Shown here: positions 1-9,293 of the stretch, piece after piece
Layout of the letters: each line of letters starts with the position of its first letter
How positions within the stretch are numbered: the first letter of the stretch is position 1
NCBI GenBank assembly: GCA_045629005.1
Contig: JAZQQJ010000082.1
Location: forward strand, 1 to 64,000
DNA length: 64,000 nt
Direction of reading: 5' to 3'
Source: RGIG3528 sp045629005
GTDB lineage: Bacteria > Bacillota > Clostridia > Lachnospirales > Lachnospiraceae
The notes under the pieces: generated by a model
The model's database searches: none
Told to the model about the DNA's origin: nothing
The model's input: the letters and a program-made list of their open reading frames with translations, nothing else
Translations under genes and position numbers: made by a program

Positions 1-2
1 AG

Positions 3-1115
3 TATAAGTTAAATACCATGGTAATGGACAATTCTACCCAGATGGTTGTTACCGGAATGAATCGTGAAGATGGAATGTTTGAAGTACAGGCTAAGGCAGT
101 TATCCTTGCAATGGGATGCCGCGAGAGAAGCCGTGGTGCCCTTAATATTCCAGGATACCGTCCAGCAGGAATTTACTCTGCAGGAACAGCCCAGCGCCTG
201 GTAAACATGGAAGGCTACATGCCAGGTAAGGAGGTTGTAATCCTTGGCTCTGGCGATATTGGACTGATTATGGCCCGCCGCATGACCTTGGAAGGAGCTA
301 AGGTTAAGGTTGTTGCTGAGCTTATGCCTTATTCCGGCGGTCTTAAGAGAAACATTGAACAGTGCCTGAATGACTATAATATTCCTTTGAAGCTGTCACA
401 TACCGTTGTTGATATTAAGGGAAAAGAGCGTGTTGAAGGCGTTACAATTGCTGAGGTTGATGAGAAGAGCAGACCTATCCCGGGAACGGAAGAATTCTAT
501 GAGTGCGATACTCTTCTTCTTTCATGTGGACTCATTCCTGAAAACGAACTTACAACAGGTGCAGGCATAGAGATGAGCCCCATCACGGGAGGAGCAGTTG
601 TTGACAATACCCTTGCAACAAGCATTCCGGGTGTATTTGCGTGCGGAAACGTGCTTCACGTACATGACCTCGTTGATTATGTTTCGGAAGAAGCATCAAA
701 TGCAGGCAGAAATGCGGCCCAGTATGTTATCAGGGAAAAATCATCCGGTACAGGTGCTGACGGCGATTCTTTTGTTACAACCGGCGCTGTTGGAGATTAT
801 ATGACCAAATCAGAAAACGCAGCCGATAAAGATACACCGAATCTGAGAGTTATCGAAGTTAAAACCGGTAAAGGTGTGAGATATACCGTGCCCAGAAAGA
901 TCAGACCCGAAACCGTTGATAAGGATGTTCTTGTCCGCTTCAGGGTTGATAATATTTACAAGGACGTTACGCTTGGAATTGCTTTTGGCGGAGAAGTCGT
1001 AAGAACTGTAAAAAAGCGTACGGTTGCACCGGGTGAAATGGAAGAACTTCGCATTAAGAAAGAAGAACTTCAGGCACATCCGAATTGTTCGGAAATTACG
1101 ATTTCATTCGTATAA
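3..1115 (+). CDS. NAD(P)/FAD-dependent oxidoreductase, glycerol-3-phosphate-linked type (5' truncated)
   Basis: The reading frame is open to the window edge, so the N-terminal FAD-binding part is missing. What remains holds a second dinucleotide-binding glycine motif (VVILGSGDIGLIMARR) and a C-terminal FAD-contact segment around VFACGNVLHVHDLVDYVSEEA, typical of pyridine-nucleotide disulfide-oxidoreductase-like flavoproteins. About 100 further residues form a small C-terminal extension. The DUF1667 gene starts 12 bp downstream and glycerol kinase follows. This three-gene set is common in Clostridia, and I infer that the flavoprotein with its DUF1667 partner oxidises glycerol 3-phosphate. The ATG at 18 is internal, not the true start. 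Family call firm; substrate inferred from context. Confidence 0.85.
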   Translation, partial: YKLNTMVMDNSTQMVVTGMNREDGMFEVQAKAVILAMGCRERSRGALNIPGYRPAGIYSAGTAQRLVNMEGYMPGKEVVILGSGDIGLIMARRMTLEGAKVKVVAELMPYSGGLKRNIEQCLNDYNIPLKLSHTVVDIKGKERVEGVTIAEVDEKSRPIPGTEEFYECDTLLLSCGLIPENELTTGAGIEMSPITGGAVVDNTLATSIPGVFACGNVLHVHDLVDYVSEEASNAGRNAAQYVIREKSSGTGADGDSFVTTGAVGDYMTKSENAADKDTPNLRVIEVKTGKGVRYTVPRKIRPETVDKDVLVRFRVDNIYKDVTLGIAFGGEVVRTVKKRTVAPGEMEELRIKKEELQAHPNCSEITISFV

Positions 1116-1127
1116 TAGGAGGAAGCT

Positions 1128-1490
1128 ATGGAAGTACGTGAATTAACATGCATAAACTGTCCGATGGGCTGCCTTCTGACAGTCACAATTGACGGAGATA
1201 AGGTTACTGTTACGGGAAACACCTGCCCTCGTGGTGAGGACTATGGACGTAAGGAGGTTACAGACCCGAGGAGAACGGTTACCTCCAGCGTTTATGTAGA
1301 TGGTGGAAAGGCTGTAAAGGTGCCTGTTAAGACAAAGAGCGACATACCGAAGGGAAAGATATTTGACATTATGGAAGTCATTAAGAAGACGCGTGTAAAT
1401 GCGCCGGTTTCCATCGGAGATGTTGTTGTGAAGGACATCTGCGGGACAGGTGTCGATCTTGTGGCAACAAAGGACGTCGCAAAGGCATAA
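1128..1490 (+). CDS. DUF1667 domain protein, cysteine-rich partner of the upstream flavoprotein
   Basis: A 120-residue protein whose first 40 residues carry CINCPMGC and a later NTCPRGEDYG, the cysteine pattern that defines DUF1667. The spacing suggests metal or Fe-S binding and recalls the N-terminal cluster motif of molybdopterin oxidoreductases, but no cofactor can be proved from sequence. It is preceded by a strong AGGAGG site and lies between the FAD oxidoreductase and glycerol kinase genes, which suggests it is the electron-transfer subunit of an anaerobic glycerol-3-phosphate dehydrogenase. The biochemical role is inferred from gene order. Confidence 0.85.
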   Translation: MEVRELTCINCPMGCLLTVTIDGDKVTVTGNTCPRGEDYGRKEVTDPRRTVTSSVYVDGGKAVKVPVKTKSDIPKGKIFDIMEVIKKTRVNAPVSIGDVVVKDICGTGVDLVATKDVAKA

Positions 1491-1499
1491 GGGGGATTT

Positions 1500-3017
1500 A
1501 TGGAGAAGAAGTATATAATGGCTCTGGACCAGGGAACCACGAGCTCAAGATGTATTTTATTTGATAAAAGCGGAAATATCTGCAGTATGGCTCAGAAGGA
1601 ATTCGAGCAGATATATCCTCAGCCGGGTTGGGTTGAGCATGACCCTATGGAAATATGGTCATCGCAGCTTTCTGTTGCAACTGAGGCTATGGCAAAGGTC
1701 GGAGCCGATGCAGAGGATATTGCGGGTCTTGGTATAACAAATCAGCGAGAGACAACAATTGTCTGGGATAAAAACACAGGACTTCCTGTTTACAATGCAA
1801 TCGTATGGCAGTGCCGCAGAACTGCGCCTATGATTGAGGAGCTTGTTCGCGAAGGCTTTACAAATGAAATCCGCAATAATACAGGTCTTGTTCCGGATGC
1901 ATATTTCTCCGGTACTAAAATCGCATGGATTTTGAACCATGTGCCGGGTGCAAGAGAGCGTGCCGAAAGAGACGAACTTTTGTTCGGAACCGTTGATACA
2001 TGGCTTATGTGGAACCTTTCCAAAGGTAAAATTCATGCCACGGATTATACAAATGCTTCCAGAACCATGCTTTTTAATATTCATACACTCGATTGGGATG
2101 AAAAACTTCTTAGAAGGCTTGATATTCCGAGGAGTATGATGCCGGAAGTCTTTCCTTCGAGTGCAGTGTTCGGAAAAACCGATCCGGGTCTTCTGGGCGG
2201 TGAAATTATTATCGGTGGTGCAGCAGGTGACCAGCAGGCAGCTCTTTTCGGTCAGTGTTGTTTTGAACCCGGTGATGTTAAGAATACATACGGCACAGGC
2301 TGTTTCCTTCTTATGAACACAGGACATGAAGCTGTTAAGTCGGAGCATGGTCTTGTTACAACAATAGCTGCAAGCACATCCAAGGACATTGAGTATGCGC
2401 TTGAGGGCAGTGTTTTTGTTGGCGGAGCTTCCATTCAATGGCTTCGAGACGGCCTCAGAATGCTCAAATCCGCTTCACAGTCCGAGGAATATGCAAAAGA
2501 GGTTCCGGATACGGACGGTGTTTATATCGTACCCGCATTTACGGGACTTGGTGCGCCCTATTGGAATCAGTATGCGCGCGGCACCATAGTGGGTGTTACA
2601 AGAGGCTGCACGAAGGAGCATTTTATCCGTGCAACGCTCGAATCAATAGATTATCAGGTGTACTCCGTACTTCGCGCAATGGAAAAGGATACGGGTCACA
2701 AATTAAATTCATTAAAGGTTGACGGTGGCGCAAGTGCCAACGATTTCCTTATGCAGTTCCAGGCAGATATTCTCACATCCAATGTTATGCGTCCTGCATG
2801 CATCGAGACAACGGCTCTCGGAGCAGCTTATCTTGCAGGCCTTGCAGTAGGCTTCTGGAAGGACAGAGAGGAAATCAAGGCCAACTGGCAGCTTTCAAAG
2901 ACATTTATACCATCCATGCAGGACGCCAAAAGACGTCAGCTTCTTCATGGCTGGAACAAGGCTGTTCGTGCCGCTCTTGCATGGCAGGAAGAAGTGCCTG
3001 AGGACGACATGTTCTAA
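1500..3017 (+). CDS. glpK: Glycerol kinase
   Basis: ATP-dependent phosphorylation of glycerol to sn-glycerol 3-phosphate in the cytoplasm. The 505-residue length is normal for the FGGY family. The N-terminal phosphate-binding motif ALDQGTTSSRCILFD, the substrate-region QRETT, and the second-domain GAAGDQQAALFGQ and VDGGASANDFLMQFQ motifs are all present. ATG at 1500 follows AAGGGGG with good spacing, 9 bp after the DUF1667 stop. Co-transcription with the flavoprotein and DUF1667 genes gives a complete glycerol to dihydroxyacetone-phosphate route. No uptake facilitator is visible; it could lie upstream of the window. Confidence 0.97.
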   Translation: MEKKYIMALDQGTTSSRCILFDKSGNICSMAQKEFEQIYPQPGWVEHDPMEIWSSQLSVATEAMAKVGADAEDIAGLGITNQRETTIVWDKNTGLPVYNAIVWQCRRTAPMIEELVREGFTNEIRNNTGLVPDAYFSGTKIAWILNHVPGARERAERDELLFGTVDTWLMWNLSKGKIHATDYTNASRTMLFNIHTLDWDEKLLRRLDIPRSMMPEVFPSSAVFGKTDPGLLGGEIIIGGAAGDQQAALFGQCCFEPGDVKNTYGTGCFLLMNTGHEAVKSEHGLVTTIAASTSKDIEYALEGSVFVGGASIQWLRDGLRMLKSASQSEEYAKEVPDTDGVYIVPAFTGLGAPYWNQYARGTIVGVTRGCTKEHFIRATLESIDYQVYSVLRAMEKDTGHKLNSLKVDGGASANDFLMQFQADILTSNVMRPACIETTALGAAYLAGLAVGFWKDREEIKANWQLSKTFIPSMQDAKRRQLLHGWNKAVRAALAWQEEVPEDDMF

Positions 3018-3044
3018 ATACCGTCAGACCTTACGGGAGTAATT

Positions 3045-4430
3045 ATGTCGGAAGTTAAGAAAAACAAATTTGAGATGGATATGTGCTCGGGCTCTTTGTT
3101 CAGGAAGATGCTTCTGTTTACGCTTCCTCTTATGGCCTCCAGCCTTCTTCAGCTGCTTTTTAATGCGGCAGATATGATTGTTGCGGGGCGTTATGCCGGC
3201 GGAACAGCGCTTGCATCCATAAGCTCCACAAGTGCGTTAACGAATCTGATTATCAACCTTTTTGTCGGACTTTCCGTTGGCGTAAATGTTCTGGTAGCCA
3301 GATACTATGCACAAAACAATGAGAGAGATGTAAGCGATACTGTTCATACGGCAGTACTCATAAGCATTTTGTTCGGCGTTTTTCTTGCGGTGTTAGGATG
3401 GTTTATTTCACGTCCTTTGCTTGAACTTATGAAGACTCCGTATGATGTAATTGACGGAGCCGTTACGTATATGCGAATTTATTTCCTCGGAATGCCGGTA
3501 ATAATGCTTTACAATTTTACATCGGCAATACTCAGGGCTGTCGGAGATACGAAACGTCCGCTTTACTTTCTTGCAATTGCGGGTGTCATCAATGTGTTCT
3601 TAAATTTGTTTTTCGTAATCGTTGTCAAAATCGGTGTGGCAGGTGTTGCAATTGCTACGGTTGCTTCACAAACCATTTCCGCAGCGCTTGTTATGTGGAC
3701 ATTGCTTACATATGACGGCATGCTGAAGGTCGATTTGAAAAAACTTCGTATAGACGGCAAAAAGCTTTTACAGATGACGAGAATCGGCTTGCCTGCAGGC
3801 CTTCAGGGTTCACTGTTCTCTATTTCAAATGTGCTTATTCAGTCAAGTATCAATTCCTTTGGTTCCGCTGCGATGTCAGGAAATGCAGCAGCTTCAAACA
3901 TTGAAGGTTTTGTTTATGTCGGAATGAATTCATTCCATCACACGGCACTTTCATTTACAAGTCAGAACTATGGTGTACGTAAGTTCGACAGAATTAAGAA
4001 GGTTGCTGCGTATGGCCTGCTTTTTGCGACATTCTTCGGGCTCTTCCTCGGACTTACAGCGTGGTTTCTGCGCTATCCGCTTCTTTCACTGTATACACGT
4101 GATGAGGAAGAACTCGTTGAAACAATCATAAATTATGGAATAACGAGAATGTCCGTAATTATGTTTACGTATTTTACGTGTGGGACAATGGACGTTCTTG
4201 TCGGATGTCTTCGCGGTCTCGGTCATTCCATAATGCCGATGATTATGACACTTACATTTGTATGCGGATTCCGTATCCTTTGGATTTTCACGGTGTTTGC
4301 CGCAAATCGCACACTTACGACATTGTACATTTCATACCCGGTTTCATGGGCTATGGCGACTATTGTTCATTTGACGTGCTACATCTTTATCTATAAAAAG
4401 ACAAAACGCAAGTATGAGGCCGCGGCTTAA
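3045..4430 (+). CDS. MATE family multidrug/Na+ efflux transporter
   Basis: A 461-residue polytopic membrane protein with about twelve predicted hydrophobic segments arranged as two homologous halves, as in MATE exporters. Recognisable features are the N-terminal MLLFTLPLMASSLLQLLFNAADMIVAGR stretch (shown in part: LPLMASSLLQLLFNAADM) and the internal IGLPAGLQGSLFSISNVLIQ repeat of it in the second half. It should exchange Na+ or H+ for cationic compounds; the substrate cannot be told. It starts 27 bp after glpK but functionally belongs to neither neighbour. A fresh promoter precedes the next gene. Confidence 0.9.
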   Translation: MSEVKKNKFEMDMCSGSLFRKMLLFTLPLMASSLLQLLFNAADMIVAGRYAGGTALASISSTSALTNLIINLFVGLSVGVNVLVARYYAQNNERDVSDTVHTAVLISILFGVFLAVLGWFISRPLLELMKTPYDVIDGAVTYMRIYFLGMPVIMLYNFTSAILRAVGDTKRPLYFLAIAGVINVFLNLFFVIVVKIGVAGVAIATVASQTISAALVMWTLLTYDGMLKVDLKKLRIDGKKLLQMTRIGLPAGLQGSLFSISNVLIQSSINSFGSAAMSGNAAASNIEGFVYVGMNSFHHTALSFTSQNYGVRKFDRIKKVAAYGLLFATFFGLFLGLTAWFLRYPLLSLYTRDEEELVETIINYGITRMSVIMFTYFTCGTMDVLVGCLRGLGHSIMPMIMTLTFVCGFRILWIFTVFAANRTLTTLYISYPVSWAMATIVHLTCYIFIYKKTKRKYEAAA

Positions 4431-4437
4431 CCTATAA

Positions 4438-4466
4438 TGGACACATTCACCAAAAGGGTGTATAAT
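4438..4466 (+). promoter_or_regulatory. Sigma-A-type promoter for murG operon
   Basis: TGGACA at 4438-4443, a 17-bp spacer, and TATAAT at 4461-4466, 38 bp before the murG ATG. Match is 5/6 and 6/6 to consensus with optimal spacing. Confidence 0.7.
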
Positions 4467-4504
4467 ATTACGTACATTTTTTTGGTGAAACAGAGGTTTA
4501 TGAA

Positions 4505-5572
4505 ATGAAAAAAATTATATTGACCGGAGGCGGTACTGCCGGTCATGTTACGCCAAATCTGGCACTTTTGCCGGTGCTTCAGGAAAAGGGCTATGAAGTT
4601 ACATACATAGGCTCCTATGATGGCATCGAAAAAGGACTTGTTGAGGCTGAGGGCATTAAGTATTATGGAATTTCCTCAGGCAAGCTCAGAAGATATTTTG
4701 ATTTAAAGAATTTTTCCGATCCTTTTAAGGTTCTGAAGGGATACTTTGAAGCAAAAAAGATTGTTAAGAAAGTTAAGCCCGACGTAGTGTTTTCAAAAGG
4801 CGGTTTTGTGGCAGTGCCTGTTGTCTTTGCGGCACATAAGCGTCACGTTCCCTGTGTAATCCATGAGTCCGACATTACTCCCGGACTTGCAAATAAGCTT
4901 TGCATTCCTAAGGCTGAGTATGTTTGTGCAAACTTTCCGGAAACAATTAAGTATCTTCCGGAAGGAAAAGCTGTTCTTTCCGGCTCTCCCATCAGACAGA
5001 AGCTTTTCTCGGGAAATCGTGAAGCAGGACTTAAGTTTGTAGGATTTACAGGCGAAAAGCCTGTTGTACTTGTTATCGGCGGAAGTACCGGTGCAGCCAG
5101 CGTTAATGAAGCTGTCAGAGACCTTCTTCCTACACTTGTACGTGAATATGATGTAATTCATCTCTGCGGCAAGAGTAAAACAAGTAAGGACCACGAAAAA
5201 GTTGATGGCTATCGCCAGTACGAATATATCAGTGATGAGCTTCCGGATGTTTTTGCAGCTGCGGACATAGTGATTTCACGTGCCGGCGCCAATTCCATTT
5301 GCGAACTTCTTGCTCTTTTGAAACCGCACATTCTTGTTCCGCTTCCTGCGGAAGTAAGCCGAGGCGATCAGATTCTTAATGCTGATTCTTTTGAAAAACA
5401 GGGTTATTCATATGTTCTTCGCGAGGAAAACCTTACAAACGAAGAACTTTTAAAGGCTATACACTTTGTCCGTGACAATAGTGAAACGTATATTGAGGCT
5501 ATGAAAGCGGGCAAACAGAGTAATGCAATTGATACAATAATCGGGCTCATAGAAAAATGCGCGGAGAAATAA
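4505..5572 (+). CDS. murG: UDP-GlcNAc:undecaprenyl-pyrophosphoryl-MurNAc-pentapeptide N-acetylglucosamine transferase
   Basis: Adds GlcNAc to lipid I to make lipid II on the inner face of the membrane, the last cytoplasmic step of peptidoglycan precursor synthesis. At 355 residues it has the GT28 family length. The glycine-rich loop near the N-terminus (ILTGGGTAGHVTPNLAL), the HESDITPGLANK region and the C-terminal UDP-GlcNAc-binding segment ISRAGANSICELLAL are intact. It is the first gene of a five-gene run (murG-dnaX-ybaB-recR-unknown) from its own promoter; dnaX begins one base after its stop. Not located in a dcw cluster here. Confidence 0.95.
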   Translation: MKKIILTGGGTAGHVTPNLALLPVLQEKGYEVTYIGSYDGIEKGLVEAEGIKYYGISSGKLRRYFDLKNFSDPFKVLKGYFEAKKIVKKVKPDVVFSKGGFVAVPVVFAAHKRHVPCVIHESDITPGLANKLCIPKAEYVCANFPETIKYLPEGKAVLSGSPIRQKLFSGNREAGLKFVGFTGEKPVVLVIGGSTGAASVNEAVRDLLPTLVREYDVIHLCGKSKTSKDHEKVDGYRQYEYISDELPDVFAAADIVISRAGANSICELLALLKPHILVPLPAEVSRGDQILNADSFEKQGYSYVLREENLTNEELLKAIHFVRDNSETYIEAMKAGKQSNAIDTIIGLIEKCAEK

Positions 5573-5573
5573 A

Positions 5574-7145
5574 ATGGGATACCAGGCTCTGTACAGAAAA
5601 TTCCGCCCTCAGGTTTTTGATGACGTAAAAGGGCAGGATCATATTGTAACAACGTTGCGTAACCAGATTGCGGCTGACCGTATCGGACACGCATTCCTTT
5701 TCTGCGGAACGCGTGGTGTCGGTAAAACAACTGCCGCAAAGATTTTTGCGCGCGCTGTGAACTGTGAGCATCCCGTGGATGGCAATCCGTGCGGTGAATG
5801 TGCAATGTGCAAGGCAATTCTTGCGGGCACATCCATGAATGTAATCGAAATAGATGCCGCTTCAAACAACGGTGTTGACAATATCCGTGAAATTATCGAT
5901 GAAGTGCAGTATTCACCTACCGAGGGCAAATACAAGGTTTATATCATCGATGAGGTTCATATGCTTTCGGCCGGTGCATTTAATGCTCTTCTTAAGACTT
6001 TGGAAGAGCCGCCCTCATATGTAATCTTCATTCTTGCAACAACAGAGATTCATAAGATTCCGATTACGATTCTTTCACGTTGTCAGCGTTATGATTTCAG
6101 ACGTGCAACAGCTGAAGGAGTTGCTGCAAGGCTTCGTACTCTTTGCGATGCAGAGGGTGTTCAGGCTGAGGACAAGGCACTTCGTTACATAGCTGTAAAG
6201 GCGGACGGTTCTTTCCGTGACGGTATAAGTCTTCTGGACCAGTGTATTTCATTTTATCTTGGGCAGGAGCTTACGTACGATAAAGTTCTTGAAGTGCTTG
6301 GAACGGTTGATACATCTGTGTTTGGCGGGTTAATGACTTGCATACGTGAAGGCAACGTTTCAGGCGTTTTGTCGATTCTTGACGATGCTGTTATGCATGG
6401 CCGTGAGCTGACGCAGTTTACAGTGGATTTTACATGGTATCTTCGTAATCTTCTTGTTGCAAAGGCACAGGGGTCGGCAGATGATGTCCAGGATATTCCT
6501 TCGGATTACCTTCCTTTGTTCATGAAGGAGGTCGAAGCGAATTCTGCGGAAACAATCAGCAGATACATTCGCATTATGTCCGAACTTACGAATGATATTC
6601 GCTTTTCAGCACAAAAGCGTGTTCTCGTTGAAGTAACATTAATTAAGCTTTGCAAGCCCGAAACGGAGAGCACTGCGGATGCGGTAAATGAACGTGTTGA
6701 AAGGCTTGAAGAAAAGCTTAAGAGCGGAGAAATCCGTGTGAGCGCATCCGGCAGCGGTAATGCGTCGAACAGTAACAGTGCTGCAAAGGAAGAAGCCGAG
6801 CCTGAACCGGTACTTACACAGGCAGTACCTGAAGACCTGCAGGAAATAGCAAGAAAATGGCCGAAGATTATGTCTTCGTTTAGAGGCATGATAAAGGAAG
6901 GTCTTATGGGCGCCAAGGTAAGCGTTACGAAAGAGAACAGCCTTCTTCTTGTGTTTACAGACAGCTTTTCTTATGAGTATGTTGCCAAGGATCCTGACGG
7001 AATTAAGAAGATAAAAGATGCAATTGCAAAAGAAACAGGCAAGCTTGCTGAAGTTGAACTGAAGCAGGTTGAGTCAAACAAGGAAGCAAAGGGCTTTCCT
7101 GATTTACAGAAACTTTTCAGCGGTATTCCCGTAGAAATAGTATAA
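5574..7145 (+). CDS. dnaX: DNA polymerase III subunits gamma/tau
   Basis: Clamp-loader ATPase of the replicative polymerase. Residues about 1-220 are the AAA+ module, with Walker A GTRGVGKTTAAK, a zinc-binding set of four cysteines (CEHPVDGNPCGECAMC), and Walker B IIDEVHML with the LLKTLEEPP sensor segment. The clamp-loader collar follows, then a low-complexity linker near residue 395, and a tau-like C-terminal domain. It is 523 residues long. I saw no obvious A-rich slippery heptamer of the enterobacterial kind, so a frameshifted gamma form is not supported. It sits one base after murG and upstream of ybaB-recR, the common Firmicute order. Confidence 0.96.
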   Translation: MGYQALYRKFRPQVFDDVKGQDHIVTTLRNQIAADRIGHAFLFCGTRGVGKTTAAKIFARAVNCEHPVDGNPCGECAMCKAILAGTSMNVIEIDAASNNGVDNIREIIDEVQYSPTEGKYKVYIIDEVHMLSAGAFNALLKTLEEPPSYVIFILATTEIHKIPITILSRCQRYDFRRATAEGVAARLRTLCDAEGVQAEDKALRYIAVKADGSFRDGISLLDQCISFYLGQELTYDKVLEVLGTVDTSVFGGLMTCIREGNVSGVLSILDDAVMHGRELTQFTVDFTWYLRNLLVAKAQGSADDVQDIPSDYLPLFMKEVEANSAETISRYIRIMSELTNDIRFSAQKRVLVEVTLIKLCKPETESTADAVNERVERLEEKLKSGEIRVSASGSGNASNSNSAAKEEAEPEPVLTQAVPEDLQEIARKWPKIMSSFRGMIKEGLMGAKVSVTKENSLLLVFTDSFSYEYVAKDPDGIKKIKDAIAKETGKLAEVELKQVESNKEAKGFPDLQKLFSGIPVEIV

Positions 7146-7175
7146 ATACCTAACACAGCGGTTTTGGAGGATAAA

Positions 7176-7568
7176 ATGGGTAAAAAAGGCGGATACATGG
7201 GCGGAGGAATGCCCGGAAACATGAACAACCTTATGAAGCAGGCACAGAAGATGCAGCGCCAGCTTGAACAGCAGCAGGCAGAGGTTGAGGCAAAGCAGGC
7301 AGAGCTTGCAACAAAGGAGTTTACTGCAGCAGCAGGCGGCGGAGCAGTTTCTGTTACACTTAATGGTGAGTTTAAGGTTCTTTCCGTAAAGATTGCTCCT
7401 GAGGCAGTAGATCCTGAGGATGTAGAAACACTTGAGGATTTGATTACAGCAGCTACAAACGAGGCAATTAAGCAGGTTCAGGCTGCAAACGATGAGATTA
7501 CAAAGGCTTCCGAAAGCGCTATGGGTAACTTTGGCGGTTTAGGCGGGCTCGGAGGATTCGGGTTCTAA
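7176..7568 (+). CDS. YbaB/EbfC family nucleoid-associated protein
   Basis: A 130-residue homodimeric DNA-binding protein, tweezer-like in known structures. The alternating Gln/Glu-rich helix (QAQKMQRQLEQQQAEVEAKQ) and the central GGGAVSVTLNGEFKVLSVKI beta segment are diagnostic. I chose ATG at 7176 because GGAGG at 7166-7170 is correctly placed for it; an in-frame TTG at 7164 overlaps that ribosome site. Both termini are glycine-rich (GGYMGGGMPG, and GGLGGLGGFGF at the end). It lies between dnaX and recR as in most bacteria, and recR follows with no spacer. Confidence 0.93.
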   Translation: MGKKGGYMGGGMPGNMNNLMKQAQKMQRQLEQQQAEVEAKQAELATKEFTAAAGGGAVSVTLNGEFKVLSVKIAPEAVDPEDVETLEDLITAATNEAIKQVQAANDEITKASESAMGNFGGLGGLGGFGF

Positions 7569-8165
7569 ATGGACTATTATTCAAGTCATATTAACAAGCT
7601 GATAGAGTCTTTGGCAGGGCTTCCCGGCATTGGTGTGAAAACGGCACAACGTCTGGCTTTTTTCATCATTAACATGCCGGAAGAGGATGCTGCGTCTCTT
7701 GCGGATTCCATTATGAATGCAAGGCAGAACGTGCAGTACTGCAAGTGCTGCTGCACTCTTACAGATAAGGAATTCTGTCCTATCTGTGCAAGTCCGGAAA
7801 GAGACAAAAAGACGATTATGGTCGTCGAGAATTCGAGGGACCTTGCCGCTTATGAAAAAACCGGAAAGTATAAGGGCGTTTACCATGTACTTCATGGTGC
7901 GATATCGCCGATGCTCGGTATTTCACCGGCAGACCTTAAGATAAAAGAACTTCTGATGCGCCTTAAAGATGACGTAGATGAAGTTATTCTGGCAACAAAC
8001 TCCGGAATTGAAGGAGAAGCAACTGCAATGTACATCAGTAAGCTTATTAAGCCTATTGGTGTAAAGACAACACGTATTGCGAGCGGAGTGCCCGTTGGCG
8101 GAGACCTTGAATATATTGATGAGGTAACACTGCTTCGTGCGCTTAATAACAGAAACGAGCTGTAA
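7569..8165 (+). CDS. recR: Recombination mediator protein RecR
   Basis: Works with RecO/RecF to load RecA on gapped DNA. The 198 residues show the N-terminal helix-hairpin-helix (LAGLPGIGVKTAQRLAF), a four-cysteine zinc site (CKCCCTLTDKEFCPIC) and the Toprim domain beginning MVVENSRDLAAYEKTGKYKG, with the C-terminal ATASGVPVGGDLEYID-like Walker B region (here IASGVPVGGDLEYIDEVTL). The ATG directly abuts the ybaB stop codon, so translation is probably coupled. Confidence 0.96.
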   Translation: MDYYSSHINKLIESLAGLPGIGVKTAQRLAFFIINMPEEDAASLADSIMNARQNVQYCKCCCTLTDKEFCPICASPERDKKTIMVVENSRDLAAYEKTGKYKGVYHVLHGAISPMLGISPADLKIKELLMRLKDDVDEVILATNSGIEGEATAMYISKLIKPIGVKTTRIASGVPVGGDLEYIDEVTLLRALNNRNEL

Positions 8166-8179
8166 CATTGGAGGTAAAT

Positions 8180-9286
8180 ATGGCTGAATCCATACTGCAG
8201 GGAGGACGAGAGGAACTTTTAAATTTACGTTCCATGATAGAAAAGCAGGACAATGGCCGCAAAAGGGCTGAAGAGCTTGCTAAATCTTTGAGTGCGCTCA
8301 CAAAGGAGATTGATTCAAAGAAAAAAGAAATGAACGCTGAAATTGACTCAACCATGAAAGCTAGAAAGGCTGAGATTGAAAGCACCTACAACAAAGAAAT
8401 TACCGAACTGAATAAGAGTAAGAAAAAGATTCAGAGTGATAAGGCAAAGGTTAAGTCTGCAAAAGTATCCGAGCGTATGGGTACGGAAACAGAGGACTTA
8501 TATGGTAAGATTAAGTCCTTAAAGCTTGAGATTAATTCACGCGTCAGAGAGTACAGACTTCCCGGCATGTGTAAACACAAGCTCTTTTATGCTGTTTTTA
8601 TGCCTCGCACGGTTTTAGACATAGTATTTCTTATTTTTGCATTTATTGTGCTCTTCCTCGGACTTCCGTGCACATTATTTACACTTCTTGACGGAAAGCC
8701 GTTCGGACCTGCGTTTACTCCTGCATTTATATACGTTCTTGACATTGTAATATTTGGTGGCCTTTACATGCTTATCAATAATCTTGTTAAAGATAAGCAT
8801 AGCAATGAAGTTAAAGGCATCGCAGAGCTTCTTAACGAAATACGTGATACAAAACGTAAAATCAGAATGGTCAAGAGAAGCATCCAGCAGGATACAGATG
8901 AGTCCGGGTACGGACTTGAGTCATATGATGTGGAACTTATGGAAATGGAATCGAAGCTGACAGGACTTTCGGAAGACGAAAGGGCTGCGCTCGAAACCTT
9001 CAGCAATGAAACAAAGCCCATGCTCACAAATGAGATTAAGCGTAAGTATGAGGGTGACATAGAGGCTCTTACCGAGAAATTCAACGATCAGACTGCAGAA
9101 TATAAGCAGGTTTCCGAGACAATACGAAACGATGCGCTTGTTCTGTCAACAAACTTCGAAGCGCAGATCGGAAAAAGCAACATGACCGTTGCGGTTATGG
9201 ACAGACTGCTTTCTTATATGGATAATGGCAAAGCGACTACTATTGGTGAAGCACTTGCAGTGGATAAGGAAGCAGCCGGGAAATAA
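8180..9286 (+). CDS. Coiled-coil membrane protein of unknown function
   Basis: I do not recognise the family. The start is ATG 8180, placed correctly after GGAGG; an in-frame TTG at 8168 overlaps that site. The 368-residue protein has a long charged, Lys/Glu-rich N-terminal helix (about residues 5-125) likely to form a coiled coil. Two hydrophobic segments follow (about 145-170 and 185-205, joined by a short loop), then a second charged helical region to the C-terminus. This suggests a membrane hairpin with two cytoplasmic coiled-coil arms. It starts 14 bp after recR, so it shares the operon, but nothing in the sequence ties it to recombination. No enzyme motif seen. Confidence 0.75.
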   Translation: MAESILQGGREELLNLRSMIEKQDNGRKRAEELAKSLSALTKEIDSKKKEMNAEIDSTMKARKAEIESTYNKEITELNKSKKKIQSDKAKVKSAKVSERMGTETEDLYGKIKSLKLEINSRVREYRLPGMCKHKLFYAVFMPRTVLDIVFLIFAFIVLFLGLPCTLFTLLDGKPFGPAFTPAFIYVLDIVIFGGLYMLINNLVKDKHSNEVKGIAELLNEIRDTKRKIRMVKRSIQQDTDESGYGLESYDVELMEMESKLTGLSEDERAALETFSNETKPMLTNEIKRKYEGDIEALTEKFNDQTAEYKQVSETIRNDALVLSTNFEAQIGKSNMTVAVMDRLLSYMDNGKATTIGEALAVDKEAAGK

Positions 9287-9293
9287 AATTTGC

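Noticed and set aside
1659..2438. 259-residue minus-strand frame opposite glpK
   Set aside because: Shadow frame rich in Cys, His and Asn, with no signals; glpK is certain.
5574..7145. Programmed frameshift in dnaX
   Set aside because: No A-AAA-AAG-type slippery site with following stem recognised by eye.
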